Shown piece by piece: positions 15,995 to 23,402 of a stretch of 33,700 nt of DNA (its first letter is position 1; each line of letters opens with the position of its first letter). Made by a program: the position numbers and the translations under genes. The notes under the pieces are model-generated. The model did not search any database. It was given only the letters and a program-made list of their open reading frames with translations, and was not told the origin of the DNA. This stretch comes from Bacillota bacterium (GTDB taxonomy: Bacteria; Bacillota; Bacilli; Bacillales_A; Planococcaceae), in the NCBI GenBank assembly GCA_023405135.1, contig JAEXYZ010000002.1:1-33700 (forward strand). Reading direction: 5' to 3'.

Positions 15995-17254
15995 GTGGCT
16001 GAAATTAAAGTCCCTGAATTAGCAGAATCAATTACAGAAGGTACGATTGCCCAGTGGGTAAAAAAAGTTGGAGATCGCGTTGAAAAAGGCGAATTCATCG
16101 TTGAATTAGAAACTGATAAAGTAAATGCTGAAATTATTTCAGAAGAAGCTGGGGTATTAACTCAAGTTCTTGCTGAAGAAGGCGATACAGTTCTTGTAGG
16201 TCAAGTAATCGCTGTTGTTGAAGCTGGAGAAGGCGCAGCGCCTGCACCGGCCGAAGAAGCTCCAAAAGCTGAAGCTGCACCAGCGCCTGCACCAACACCT
16301 GCACCAACACCAGCTCCTGCTGCAACTCCAGTAGTAGAAGAAACATCAAACGAACGCGTTGTTGCTTCTCCAGCAGCACGTAAATTAGCACGTGAAAAAG
16401 GGATTGATTTAGCATCAATTTCACCAGTAGATCCACAAGGTCGCGTACGTGTACAAGACGTAGCTGCTCACGGTACAGCACATGTAGCGGCTCCAGCAGC
16501 ACCAGTTGTACCAACAACAGGTGGCCCAGTAGTATTCACACCAGCTGCTAACTCTGACCGTGTAACAATTGAAAAAATGAGCCGTCGTCGTCAAACGATT
16601 GCAAAACGTTTATTAGAAGTTAAACAATCAACTGCAATGTTAACAACATTCAATGAAATTGACATGACAAACATCATGGCTTTACGTAAACGTAAACAAG
16701 AAGAGTTCGTAAAAGCAAACGATATCAAACTCGGTTTCATGTCATTCTTCACAAAAGCGGTTGTTGCGGCACTTAAAAAATATCCATACGTTAACGCACA
16801 AATCGTTGGAGATGAAATTCACTTAAATAACTTCTTCGATATCGGTATCGCCGTATCTACTGAAGAAGGTTTAGTTGTACCAGTAGTTCGTGATGCAAAC
16901 GCTAAAAACTTCGCAGAAATCGAAAAAGATATTGCTGAATTAGCGAAAAAAGCTCGTGACAAAAAATTAGGATTAAATGACATGGCTGGTGGTTCATTCA
17001 CAATCACTAACGGTGGTGTATTCGGTTCATTAATGTCAACACCTATTATGAACGGTACACAAGCTGGTATTTTAGGTATGCACTCAATTGTAAACCGTCC
17101 AGTTGCTGTTAACGGTGAAGTACAAATCCGCCCAATGATGTATGTAGCATTATCTTATGACCACCGCATTATCGATGGTAAAGATTCTGTAGGATTCCTA
17201 AAAACAGTTAAAGAATTAATCGAAAACCCAGAAGATTTACTATTAAATTCTTAA
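15995..17254 (+). CDS. odhB: Dihydrolipoyllysine succinyltransferase (E2)
   Basis: A 419-residue E2 core of the 2-oxoglutarate dehydrogenase complex. The lipoyl domain (1-80) carries Lys42 in ETDKVNAE. A flexible Ala/Pro/Thr linker (about 85-120) has the short repeat APAPTPAPTPAPA. The E3/E1-binding domain follows (about 125-160, ASPAARKLAREKGID), then a second linker and the catalytic domain (about 185-419). The active-site DHRIIDG has His390 and Asp394. The GTG start follows a strong AAAGGAGGA. The order odhA-odhB is standard in Bacillales. The E3 gene is not in the window. Confidence 0.97.
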   Translation: MAEIKVPELAESITEGTIAQWVKKVGDRVEKGEFIVELETDKVNAEIISEEAGVLTQVLAEEGDTVLVGQVIAVVEAGEGAAPAPAEEAPKAEAAPAPAPTPAPTPAPAATPVVEETSNERVVASPAARKLAREKGIDLASISPVDPQGRVRVQDVAAHGTAHVAAPAAPVVPTTGGPVVFTPAANSDRVTIEKMSRRRQTIAKRLLEVKQSTAMLTTFNEIDMTNIMALRKRKQEEFVKANDIKLGFMSFFTKAVVAALKKYPYVNAQIVGDEIHLNNFFDIGIAVSTEEGLVVPVVRDANAKNFAEIEKDIAELAKKARDKKLGLNDMAGGSFTITNGGVFGSLMSTPIMNGTQAGILGMHSIVNRPVAVNGEVQIRPMMYVALSYDHRIIDGKDSVGFLKTVKELIENPEDLLLNS

Positions 17255-17263
17255 TCATATTAA

Positions 17264-17298
17264 AAAAGCCTGGCGAATGTTCGCTAGGCTTTTATTTT
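17264..17298 (+). terminator. Terminator of odhAB
   Basis: AAAAGCCTGGCGA pairs with TCGCTAGGCTTTT (one G-U) around a 3-4 base loop, followed by ATTTTGTT. Confidence 0.85.
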
Positions 17299-17400
17299 GT
17301 TAAATATAATTTGCAGATTGACTAAGTATTTACTAGATGAGAATTTAGAGGGAATTTCTAAAGTCCATTATATAAAAGGAATGTTAATTCATTGAAGATC

Positions 17401-17562
17401 CTACTTCTGTAATTTTTGATGAAATCTTTCAAATCCTATTTTAATTGCATTGATATATTCATTCATCACATATTGGACAACAGGGGACTGAGCATTTAAA
17501 CTTTCAAAGGCATGATAAGCTTCAGGACTATAATTAGAATTCAAAATAGAATAAATTTGTTT
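17401..17562 (-). pseudogene. C-terminal remnant of an unidentified protein gene
   Basis: On the minus strand a frame is open from 17562 down to a TAG at 17401-17403, giving about 53 residues that read like a real protein end (SPEAYHAFESLNAQSPVV, then QYVMNEYINAIKIGFERFHQ). There is no ribosome site or ATG, and a TAA precedes it at 17563-17565, so only the end of a gene seems left. The helical pattern would suit the C-terminus of a small regulator, but I do not recognise the family. Confidence 0.35.
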
Positions 17563-17613
17563 TTATTTATAAAATTCTGTCGTTTTTAGAATCTTTTATC
17601 TGAAAAATGCGTG

Positions 17614-17642
17614 TTGACATTATAATTTACCTATAGTAACAT
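17614..17642 (+). promoter_or_regulatory. Sigma-A promoter of the lysine transport operon
   Basis: TTGACA (17614-17619), 17-bp spacer, TAACAT (17637-17642), placed about 40 bp before the riboswitch aptamer. Confidence 0.75.
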
Positions 17643-17681
17643 TTTAATAGAAATTTAATACGGATACCTCACGTTACTTGT

Positions 17682-17860
17682 GAGGTAGAGGTGCGATATT
17701 TATTAGTTTTTTAGGGAGTTTAGAGCAAACGATGAACTAAAAAAGAAGGAAATATCGCCGAAGTGTGAAAGTAGGCTCACTACTTCATGCTGGGTCTGCA
17801 GTGAATAACTGCAGGACTGTCTCAGCTAGTTTTCCCAAATTAGCTGAGGGGTGCTATCTC
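17682..17860 (+). ncRNA. Lysine riboswitch (L-box) aptamer
   Basis: The conserved L-box landmarks are present in order: GAGGTAGAGGTGCGA at the 5' side, CGCCGAAG near 17756-17763, GCTGGGTCTGCAGTGAATAA with GCAGGACTGTC, and the closing GGGGTGCTATCTC. The P1 stem is GAGGTAG (17682-17688) with CTATCTC (17854-17860). Internal hairpins include GCTCACTAC-type and TCAGCTAGTTT/AAATTAGCTGA. High lysine should stabilise the aptamer and allow the terminator at 17899-17928, shutting off the transporter. This fixes lysine as the likely substrate of the downstream operon. Confidence 0.93.
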
Positions 17861-17898
17861 AAACGGGAACGAAAGAGGATTTGGGCTATTGTATATAG

Positions 17899-17928
17899 GC
17901 GACCTAAGTTCATCTTAGGTCGCTTTTT
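17899..17928 (+). terminator. Riboswitch expression-platform terminator
   Basis: GCGACCTAAG (17899-17908) and CTTAGGTCGC (17914-17923) pair perfectly around TTCAT and are followed by TTTTT. It lies 40 bp before the lipoprotein start codon, as in a transcription-attenuating riboswitch. Confidence 0.92.
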
Positions 17929-17967
17929 CGCTTACCAGGCTCGTAAAATAGAGAAGGAGAGAGAATT

Positions 17968-18825
17968 ATGTCGAAAAAAATCAAATTATTCATGACTACA
18001 ATCATTGCAGTTTTATTACTTGCAGCTTGTGGTACAGCAAAAGAAGAAGAAGGAACTTCAACATCAACATCAGGTTCTGATACGGAAGAACAAGGTGTTT
18101 TAAAAGTAGGTTTAGAAGCAGGATATGCACCATTTAACTGGACTCAACAAGATGATTCAAATGGCGCAGTAAAAATTGAAGGTTCTGAAGAGTATGCAGG
18201 TGGATACGATGTTGAAATCGCAAAACGTGTTGCAGAAGCTCTAGGAAAAGAATTAGTCATCGTAAAAACTGAATGGGATGGTTTACTGCCTGCATTACAA
18301 TCAGGTGTAATCGATGCAATTATCGCTGGTATGAGCCCAACAGAAGAACGTAAACAAGCAATCGATTTTACAGAAAACTACTATACAAGTAATTTTGTAA
18401 TTGTAACAAAAGCTGGTGGAAAGTATGCAAATGCTAAAACTCTTGCTGATTTTGCAGGAGCAAAAATTACATCTCAATTAAACACAACAAACTATGCAGT
18501 AATTGATCAAATTCCAGATGTTAAAAAAGAAACAGCAATGGAGAGCTTTGCTCATATGCGTGTTGCTTTAGAATCAGGAGTAATTGATGGATATGTTGCA
18601 GAAAGACCAGAAGCAGTTTCTTCAACTTCAGCAAATGAAAACTTCACATTTGTTGAATTAGAAGATGGTTTTGAAACAGATTCAGCTGATGTATCAGTAG
18701 CAATCGGATTACGTAAAGGTGACGAAAACATTGATAAAATCAATGAAACATTAGCAGGAATTTCAGAAGAAGAGCGTCAACAAATTATGGACCAAGCAAT
18801 TGCAAATCAACCTGCAGCTCAGTAA
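17968..18825 (+). CDS. Lysine-type ABC transporter substrate-binding lipoprotein
   Basis: A 285-residue family-3 solute-binding protein. A lipoprotein signal ends in LLLAAC, with Cys21 as the lipidated residue. A short Ser/Thr/Glu-rich tether leads to the two-lobed binding domain (about 45-280). Typical motifs are GLEAGYAPFNW, GGYDVEIAKRVAEALGK, WDGLLPALQSGVIDAII and AGMSPTEERKQAIDFT. It captures the amino acid for the permease and ATPase encoded next. The lysine riboswitch directly upstream indicates lysine; binding-site residues alone would not tell lysine from other polar amino acids. AAGGAGAGAG precedes the ATG. A terminator separates it from the permease gene. Confidence 0.92.
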   Translation: MSKKIKLFMTTIIAVLLLAACGTAKEEEGTSTSTSGSDTEEQGVLKVGLEAGYAPFNWTQQDDSNGAVKIEGSEEYAGGYDVEIAKRVAEALGKELVIVKTEWDGLLPALQSGVIDAIIAGMSPTEERKQAIDFTENYYTSNFVIVTKAGGKYANAKTLADFAGAKITSQLNTTNYAVIDQIPDVKKETAMESFAHMRVALESGVIDGYVAERPEAVSSTSANENFTFVELEDGFETDSADVSVAIGLRKGDENIDKINETLAGISEEERQQIMDQAIANQPAAQ

Positions 18826-18838
18826 GATGGGTTGACCA

Positions 18839-18878
18839 ATCACTGGTTGCTTATTTGCAGCCAGTGATAACTTTTTTT
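18839..18878 (+). terminator. Intra-operon terminator after the binding-protein gene
   Basis: ATCACTGGTTGC (18839-18850) and GCAGCCAGTGAT (18857-18868), one G-U, are followed by AAC and seven T. It probably sets a high ratio of binding protein to membrane components. No separate promoter for the permease was clear in 18880-19000. Confidence 0.8.
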
Positions 18879-19004
18879 CTCGGAATATTAATACTAATTA
18901 AAATTTTTATTTTAACAATATAAGCAAGGACATCACCGAAACCTTCAAGTTTTTATAGGTGTGTCTTCTATTTAGCAACCTATGAGTTGTTTAGGAGGAT
19001 ATTT

Positions 19005-19733
19005 ATGAGTTTTGAAATTATACTTTCAATACTAGAAACGAACTGGCCAAGTTATTTACGTGGCGCATATATGACGTTATTAATTGCAATTATTAGTACA
19101 ATTATTGGTGCTCTCATCGGATTATTTATTGGGGTTATGCACACGATTCCTCTACATAAGAAATCTATTAAGTCTGTTATTTTAAAAATCATTAATTTCA
19201 TATTAACAGTTTACGTAGAAATCTTCCGTGGTACACCAATGATTGTACAAGCAATGGTTGTATTTTATGGATTAGCTGCGTATGGTTACGAAATGGATCG
19301 GTTTGTGGCTGCAATCGTTGTTGTTGGTTTAAATACAGGTGCCTATATGGCTGAATATGTACGTGGAGGAATTGTTTCGATAGACAAAGGACAATATGAA
19401 GCAGCTGAAGCAATCGGTATGAGTCACTTACAAACAATGATTCATGTCGTTTTACCTCAAGTTTTCCGCAATATTTTACCTGCAACAGGGAACCAATTAA
19501 TTATGAACATTAAAGACTCTGCAGTTTTAAGCGTTATTAGTGTAACGGAACTATTCTTTACTACGAAATCAATTGCTGGTGCGAATTTCCGATTTGCTGA
19601 ATCATATTTGATTACATGTATTATGTATTTAATTATGACATTTGTTGCATCTCGAATTTTGCGTATGATCGAAAAGAAGATGGATGGGCAAGATGCATAT
19701 CAAGTAGAACAACGAAGAGAACAAATGCTTTAA
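19005..19733 (+). CDS. Amino-acid ABC transporter permease
   Basis: A 242-residue inner-membrane subunit of the polar amino acid (HisMQ/GlnP) family, with about five hydrophobic segments. The coupling EAA loop is seen as EAAEAIGMSHLQTMIHVVLPQ in split form (EAAEAIGM, then VVLPQ), contacting the ATPase. The N-terminal Leu/Trp-rich segment NWPSYLRGAYMTL is typical. The ATG at 19005 is preceded by TTAGGAGGA; an in-frame TTG at 18987 overlaps that site. It is followed by the ATPase gene after 18 bp, so the two are co-transcribed, and with the binding protein form a lysine importer. Confidence 0.93.
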   Translation: MSFEIILSILETNWPSYLRGAYMTLLIAIISTIIGALIGLFIGVMHTIPLHKKSIKSVILKIINFILTVYVEIFRGTPMIVQAMVVFYGLAAYGYEMDRFVAAIVVVGLNTGAYMAEYVRGGIVSIDKGQYEAAEAIGMSHLQTMIHVVLPQVFRNILPATGNQLIMNIKDSAVLSVISVTELFFTTKSIAGANFRFAESYLITCIMYLIMTFVASRILRMIEKKMDGQDAYQVEQRREQML

Positions 19734-19751
19734 TCGCGTAAGGAGATAAAA

Positions 19752-20489
19752 ATGATGGAAAAAGTAATTGAAATCAAACATTTGAATAAATCATTTGGCA
19801 ATCATGAAGTACTGCGCGATGTAAACTTTACAGTAAATAAAGGTGAAGTCGTTTGTTTAATCGGTTCTTCAGGATCTGGGAAGTCGACATTATTGCGTTG
19901 TATTAATCTTCTTGAAACGCCAACTGGTGGAGAAATTATTTACAACGGTGAAAATATTTTAAATGATAAACATGATATTAGAAAATACAGAACTCATTTA
20001 GGAATGGTATTCCAGCAATTTAATTTGTTTGCGAACCATAATGTATTAAAAAATTGTATGGTTGGTCAACAAAAGGTTTTAAAACGTTCTAAAGATGAAG
20101 CGCAAGAAAATGCGTTAAAATATTTAAAAATTGTTGGTATGGATCAATATGTAAATGCGAAGCCTCGTCAACTTTCTGGAGGACAAAAACAGCGTGTAGC
20201 AATCGCTCGAGCACTTGCGATGAATCCGGAAGTAATGTTATTTGACGAACCAACTTCTGCCCTTGACCCAGAAATGGTAGGGGAAGTGTTAAAAGTTATG
20301 CGTCAACTAGCTGATGCAGGGAATACGATGTTAATCGTTACTCATGAAATGGAATTTGCTCGTGAAGTTTCCGATCGAATTGTTTTCATGGATAAAGGGG
20401 TTATTGTGGAAGAAGGACACCCTGATCAAGTTCTTGTAAATCCAAAACATGAAAGAACAAAAGAGTTTTTAAAACGTACTTTAAAATAA
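19752..20489 (+). CDS. Amino-acid ABC transporter ATP-binding protein
   Basis: A 245-residue ATPase energising the lysine-type importer. The Walker A motif is GSSGSGKST, the Q-loop is VFQQFNLF, the signature is LSGGQKQR, Walker B is VMLFDEPTSALDP and the switch His is in VTHEM. It is full length for the GlnQ/HisP family. The ribosome site TAAGGAGA is 7 bases before the first ATG; a second ATG follows at once and cannot be excluded as the start. It is the last gene of the operon and is followed by a hairpin. Confidence 0.95.
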   Translation: MMEKVIEIKHLNKSFGNHEVLRDVNFTVNKGEVVCLIGSSGSGKSTLLRCINLLETPTGGEIIYNGENILNDKHDIRKYRTHLGMVFQQFNLFANHNVLKNCMVGQQKVLKRSKDEAQENALKYLKIVGMDQYVNAKPRQLSGGQKQRVAIARALAMNPEVMLFDEPTSALDPEMVGEVLKVMRQLADAGNTMLIVTHEMEFAREVSDRIVFMDKGVIVEEGHPDQVLVNPKHERTKEFLKRTLK

Positions 20490-20498
20490 ATTTTAGAG

Positions 20499-20532
20499 AG
20501 GGCTGTCCAGAAAAATTTTTGGATAGCCCTTG
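20499..20532 (+). terminator. Terminator of the lysine transport operon
   Basis: AGGGCTGTCC (20499-20508) and GGATAGCCCT (20521-20530) pair with one G-U and an inner A/T stretch. Only TTG follows, so the U-tract is weak. Confidence 0.55.
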
Positions 20533-20577
20533 TACGTATAGATAATGCTACAAAATCACTGCACTTTGATACTTGTG

Positions 20578-20679
20578 TTAACTCCTTGAATTCCATTCGG
20601 AAATAATGATAAATACAATGGCAAAGATAATTGCGATGACAAAAAACCACATTGATACGCCGCCGAAAGACATGGACAT
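20578..20679 (-). CDS. Small single-span membrane protein, 33 residues
   Basis: The minus strand encodes MSMSFGGVSMW followed by a run of Phe, Val, Ile and Ala (about residues 11-26) and a polar tail SEWNSRS. That is a short N-terminus, one membrane helix and a charged end. A strong AAAGGAGTG ribosome site lies upstream of the ATG (complement of 20677-20679), though the 11-base gap is long. A TATAAT box is at 20714-20719 on the same strand. It stands alone in a 346-bp gap, convergent with the lysine operon. Function is unknown; single-span peptides of this size often bind larger membrane complexes. Confidence 0.6.
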   Translation of the reverse strand: MSMSFGGVSMWFFVIAIIFAIVFIIISEWNSRS

Positions 20680-20713
20680 TATATTAAACACTCCTTTAAA
20701 AATCTATGATATC

Positions 20714-20719
20714 ATTATA
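20714..20719 (-). promoter_or_regulatory. -10 box for the 33-residue peptide gene
   Basis: TATAAT on the minus strand, about 35 bases before the start codon. A TTGAC-like sequence lies upstream but only about 13-14 bases away, so the -35 assignment is uncertain. Confidence 0.4.
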
Positions 20720-20835
20720 CAGCAATTAAAAAAGTCAAATCTGTATTTTGGTGAAATAATAGATTTATTTCCATAATAAGCTGAAATCGTTTATAATTAA
20801 AAACATGATAGAAAGTTTAAAGCGAGGTTAATTTA

Positions 20836-21033
20836 ATGTTAAATTTAAAATGGAAAGATGCTCCGACAATTCGCAAAGTAAAATGTGTAAATACAAATGC
20901 TGAAAAATATTTAGTTTCAAACGTATTAACAGTAGGTAAAGAATATGAAGTGAAAAATGAAACAGAAGAATTTATTTTCATAATTGACAACACTGGAAAC
21001 GTCGGTGGCTATTACAAAGATTATTTTGAATGA
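20836..21033 (+). CDS. Small conserved-looking protein (possibly DUF6501)
   Basis: A 65-residue soluble protein beginning MLNLKWKDAPTIRKVKCVNT and ending in IIDNTGNVGGYYKDYFE. From memory the pattern (one Cys, NAEKYLV, VGKEYEVKNETEEF, then a GGYYKDYFE end) matches a small Bacillales family annotated as DUF6501, but the number should be checked. It looks like a small beta-barrel. The start follows AGCGAGGT at about 9 bases. It is monocistronic with its own terminator. No function is known. Confidence 0.75.
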   Translation: MLNLKWKDAPTIRKVKCVNTNAEKYLVSNVLTVGKEYEVKNETEEFIFIIDNTGNVGGYYKDYFE

Positions 21034-21044
21034 AAATAAAAATG

Positions 21045-21083
21045 AAGACGCACACTCCGTTTAGAGTCGTTGCGTCTTTTTAT
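21045..21083 (+). terminator. Terminator of the 65-residue protein gene
   Basis: AAGACGCA (21045-21052) and TGCGTCTT (21071-21078) pair and are followed by TTTATTTT. Confidence 0.8.
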
Positions 21084-21206
21084 TTTAAAGAAAATTATAA
21101 AGTATCATTTTGTGGTTAACCATTTGAAAAAGTAAATTTTTTGCCTCTAGCGAAAAGACCCCACTCTCCTCGATGTCGCGTCACTACTGGCTTGTGCTTT
21201 TATTCT

Positions 21207-22295
21207 TTATGACAAATGTTTAATATCTGTTTGAATGCTAGCCTGTTGCTCGTTACTTTGTGCTTGAAGTCGTAAAGTGTCTTCGATCGATTCAATTAGT
21301 TGCAGCTGAGTTTCTTTAAATAAATCGATTTCTTCATGGATGATCCCTTTATATTTTTTTGAATCCTTTGCAGTTGCTTCAATCATTTTTGCATTCTTTT
21401 TCATCATATGATCATGAGCTTCCATCATACGTTGGCTAGCTATGTTCGCTCGTCTTTGATTGTTAATTTGAATAAGCATCGAGATTTGACTTTGCCATAA
21501 TGGAATAGTTGACATAACAGACGCTTGAATTTTTTCAACTAACATTTGATTCGTTTGTTGGATCAATCTTATTTGTGGAGCTGTTTGAATCGTGATTTCA
21601 CGAGAAATTTGCAAATCGTAAATTCTTTTATCTAACCATTCAATTGTGTTTTTTAAGTCGGCTACTTGTTGTTTGTCCATAGGGTTATTTGAATCGAGGA
21701 TAGCTTGCTCTATTTTAGGTAATACATTTTTTATTAAATCTTGCTTTTTCATCTCGCCAGCAGCAATATAAATATTAATTTTTTCGAAATAATCTTCATT
21801 TAATTCATACATTTCATTTAACATTTTTAAATCTGCCAAAAGCCCTTTTTGAGCATGTTGCAATTGTATACTTAACCGATCGATTTGTTTACTTAGTCGG
21901 TTATATTGAGAAATTAGTTCTTGAATCGTTGATTTTTGACGATTGAAAAGTTTGTTAAAAAAACCTTTCCCATTTTCAATTAAATCATCAGGATTAATTT
22001 TTTCTAAATGCGCCATTAATTGATGAAGCACTTCACGAATAGGGGAAGTATCATTTCTTTGCACAGTAACGAGCATATTATGGGTGAAATTTTTTAACGA
22101 TTGCTGTACATCTGCGCCAAATTGAAGGATGCTTTCATAAGATGTAATATCAAGTTTACTCGCAAGGGATAAAGCATGAGACCGCTCTTGTTCATTTAAC
22201 TTAGAGAAAGTAGGGGAATACTTTTCAACAAAAAAAGAGCTCTCCTTATTTGAAACGTTTTCAAAGGAATTGTTTGAGCTCTTCTTTTCATTCAT
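21207..22295 (-). CDS. TelA-family toxic-anion-resistance protein (YaaN-like)
   Basis: A 362-residue, mostly helical, soluble protein of the TelA family, named for tellurite resistance in other bacteria; the true role in Bacillales is uncertain. Long coiled-coil stretches run through most of the protein. Typical regions are LASKLDITSYESILQFGADVQQ in split form, the NPMDKQQVADL segment, ITIQTAPQIRLIQQTNQMLVEK and IPLWQSQI. The ATG (complement of 22293-22295) shares one base with the stop of xpaC (TAATG), so the genes are translationally coupled. An earlier in-frame ATG five codons upstream lies within xpaC and is less likely. The xpaC-telA pair matches xpaC-yaaN of Bacillus subtilis. Confidence 0.9.
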   Translation of the reverse strand: MNEKKSSNNSFENVSNKESSFFVEKYSPTFSKLNEQERSHALSLASKLDITSYESILQFGADVQQSLKNFTHNMLVTVQRNDTSPIREVLHQLMAHLEKINPDDLIENGKGFFNKLFNRQKSTIQELISQYNRLSKQIDRLSIQLQHAQKGLLADLKMLNEMYELNEDYFEKINIYIAAGEMKKQDLIKNVLPKIEQAILDSNNPMDKQQVADLKNTIEWLDKRIYDLQISREITIQTAPQIRLIQQTNQMLVEKIQASVMSTIPLWQSQISMLIQINNQRRANIASQRMMEAHDHMMKKNAKMIEATAKDSKKYKGIIHEEIDLFKETQLQLIESIEDTLRLQAQSNEQQASIQTDIKHLS

Positions 22296-22942
22296 TATTT
22301 GCCACCCCATAGTTCAATTTGCTGACGTTTTTTTTCATTCTCATGCTTTACATAATCAAGTTCAATTTTTAAATTTGCTAAATCGGATTCAAGAGCCAAT
22401 CTTAAATCCGATTCCATTGTTTCGTGTAAATCCTTTAATGTTTTACGCGTATCTTCTAAGGCTAAATGTACATCGATATCCTTTAATTGCTGCTGTGTTA
22501 ACATCGTATACGTATTTGTTAATTGCACAGCTGATTGTAAATGTGAGTAAAAGAAATCTTCCACTGAATAAAATTTTTGTGGATTTGTTTGGACAATATT
22601 AATGATTCGTTTTGAAAGTTTTGTCATTTCATTTAATAATTTAAAAGAACTAATTGAACGAACACGAACATATTGTTGTGTTAAAGAATTAATATGACGC
22701 TTTGCTATTTTTAACTGAGCTTCAATATGTTTATATTCTGACCTGGAAAGTCCAAGCTCTTTAGATCTTCTCATTTTTTGAATAGCCTTTATCACTTTAT
22801 TACTAATGAAATAAGTTGCTATGGTGATAATTGGCACGAAAAAAATGCCAAGCTCTAAATGAATGACCGTTATAACGAATACTGTAAAACTAAATAAAAA
22901 GTTAAGGGCATGTCGAGTGATAAAATTCATAGCTCCAAGCAT
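22295..22942 (-). CDS. xpaC: XpaC-family protein
   Basis: A 215-residue protein of the family named for 5-bromo-4-chloroindolyl-phosphate hydrolysis, although an enzymatic role is doubtful. Two membrane segments lie near the N-terminus (about 10-45, NFLFSFTVFVITVIHLELGIFFVPII). They are followed by a cytoplasmic helical domain with coiled-coil character up to the C-terminus, which ends in WGGK. The start (complement of 22940-22942) has a perfect TAGGAGGT before it; 19 further upstream codons are open but lack a site. It is the first gene of the xpaC-telA unit. Its helical tail and TelA probably form a complex (inference). Confidence 0.87.
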   Translation of the reverse strand: MLGAMNFITRHALNFLFSFTVFVITVIHLELGIFFVPIITIATYFISNKVIKAIQKMRRSKELGLSRSEYKHIEAQLKIAKRHINSLTQQYVRVRSISSFKLLNEMTKLSKRIINIVQTNPQKFYSVEDFFYSHLQSAVQLTNTYTMLTQQQLKDIDVHLALEDTRKTLKDLHETMESDLRLALESDLANLKIELDYVKHENEKKRQQIELWGGK

Positions 22943-23061
22943 AATCGTACCTCCTAGTTGTATAATTTTAATACGTATATTGATGTAGAAAAGTTTCATA
23001 AATTGCGTATTTCTAGTTCTAATCTTACAACTTTTTTTATGTTTTTTAAATAAACTATATT

Positions 23062-23104
23062 TAAAAATAGAATGGAGTCGGTTTATACTATATCCGACTC
23101 CATT
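23062..23104 (-). terminator. Terminator overlapping the end of acyP
   Basis: AATGGAGTCGG (23071-23081) and CCGACTCCATT (23094-23104) are perfect inverted repeats, followed on the minus strand by CTATTTTTAA. The upstream arm lies in the last acyP codons, so coding and termination signals overlap. Confidence 0.8.
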
Positions 23105-23364
23105 GTAATATATCCTTTTAAATCGTTAAAAATTTCAACTTGAAATGAATTTGAATTTGCTTGTAGGCTAACACCTTTTTCTACAAACTTTAAAAATTCA
23201 TCGATTGAATTTGATTTTCCTTCTATTTCTAGTTCAATTTGTTTATCTTTATTGAATTTACAATAACCTTTTAAACCGAGCTCAATTGCTTTTTGTTTAA
23301 TGAAAAAGCGATAACCTGTCCCATTAACGTCACCAAAAAAGATAATATGTGCCCGCTTAGCCAT
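23083..23364 (-). CDS. acyP: Acylphosphatase
   Basis: A 93-residue small enzyme hydrolysing acyl phosphates. The signature loop reads GDVNGTGYRFF, with catalytic Arg19, a diverged form of the usual GxVQGVGFR. The catalytic Asn is Asn38 in GYCKFNKDKQ. The start (complement of 23362-23364) has GAGGGGGGC before it; ten more upstream codons are open. It sits 38 bases downstream of the soluble chemoreceptor stop and could be co-transcribed with it, ending at a shared terminator. The diverged loop may change activity but the two key residues are kept. Confidence 0.88.
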   Translation of the reverse strand: MAKRAHIIFFGDVNGTGYRFFIKQKAIELGLKGYCKFNKDKQIELEIEGKSNSIDEFLKFVEKGVSLQANSNSFQVEIFNDLKGYITMESDIV

Positions 23365-23402
23365 ATAAGAAGCCCCCCTCGATCCCTCGATCACAAAGTT
23401 AT

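Noticed and set aside
16254..16370. Tandem Ala/Pro-coding repeats in odhB
   Set aside because: These encode the normal flexible linker of E2 proteins, not a separate repeat element.
17765..17995. 76-codon plus-strand frame
   Set aside because: It lies within the lysine riboswitch and its terminator and overlaps the lipoprotein start; conserved bases are explained by the RNA.
21120..21206. GC-richer stretch after telA (CCTCTAGCGAAAAGACCCC region)
   Set aside because: It looked like a possible repeat end, but no second copy or inverted repeat was found in the window.
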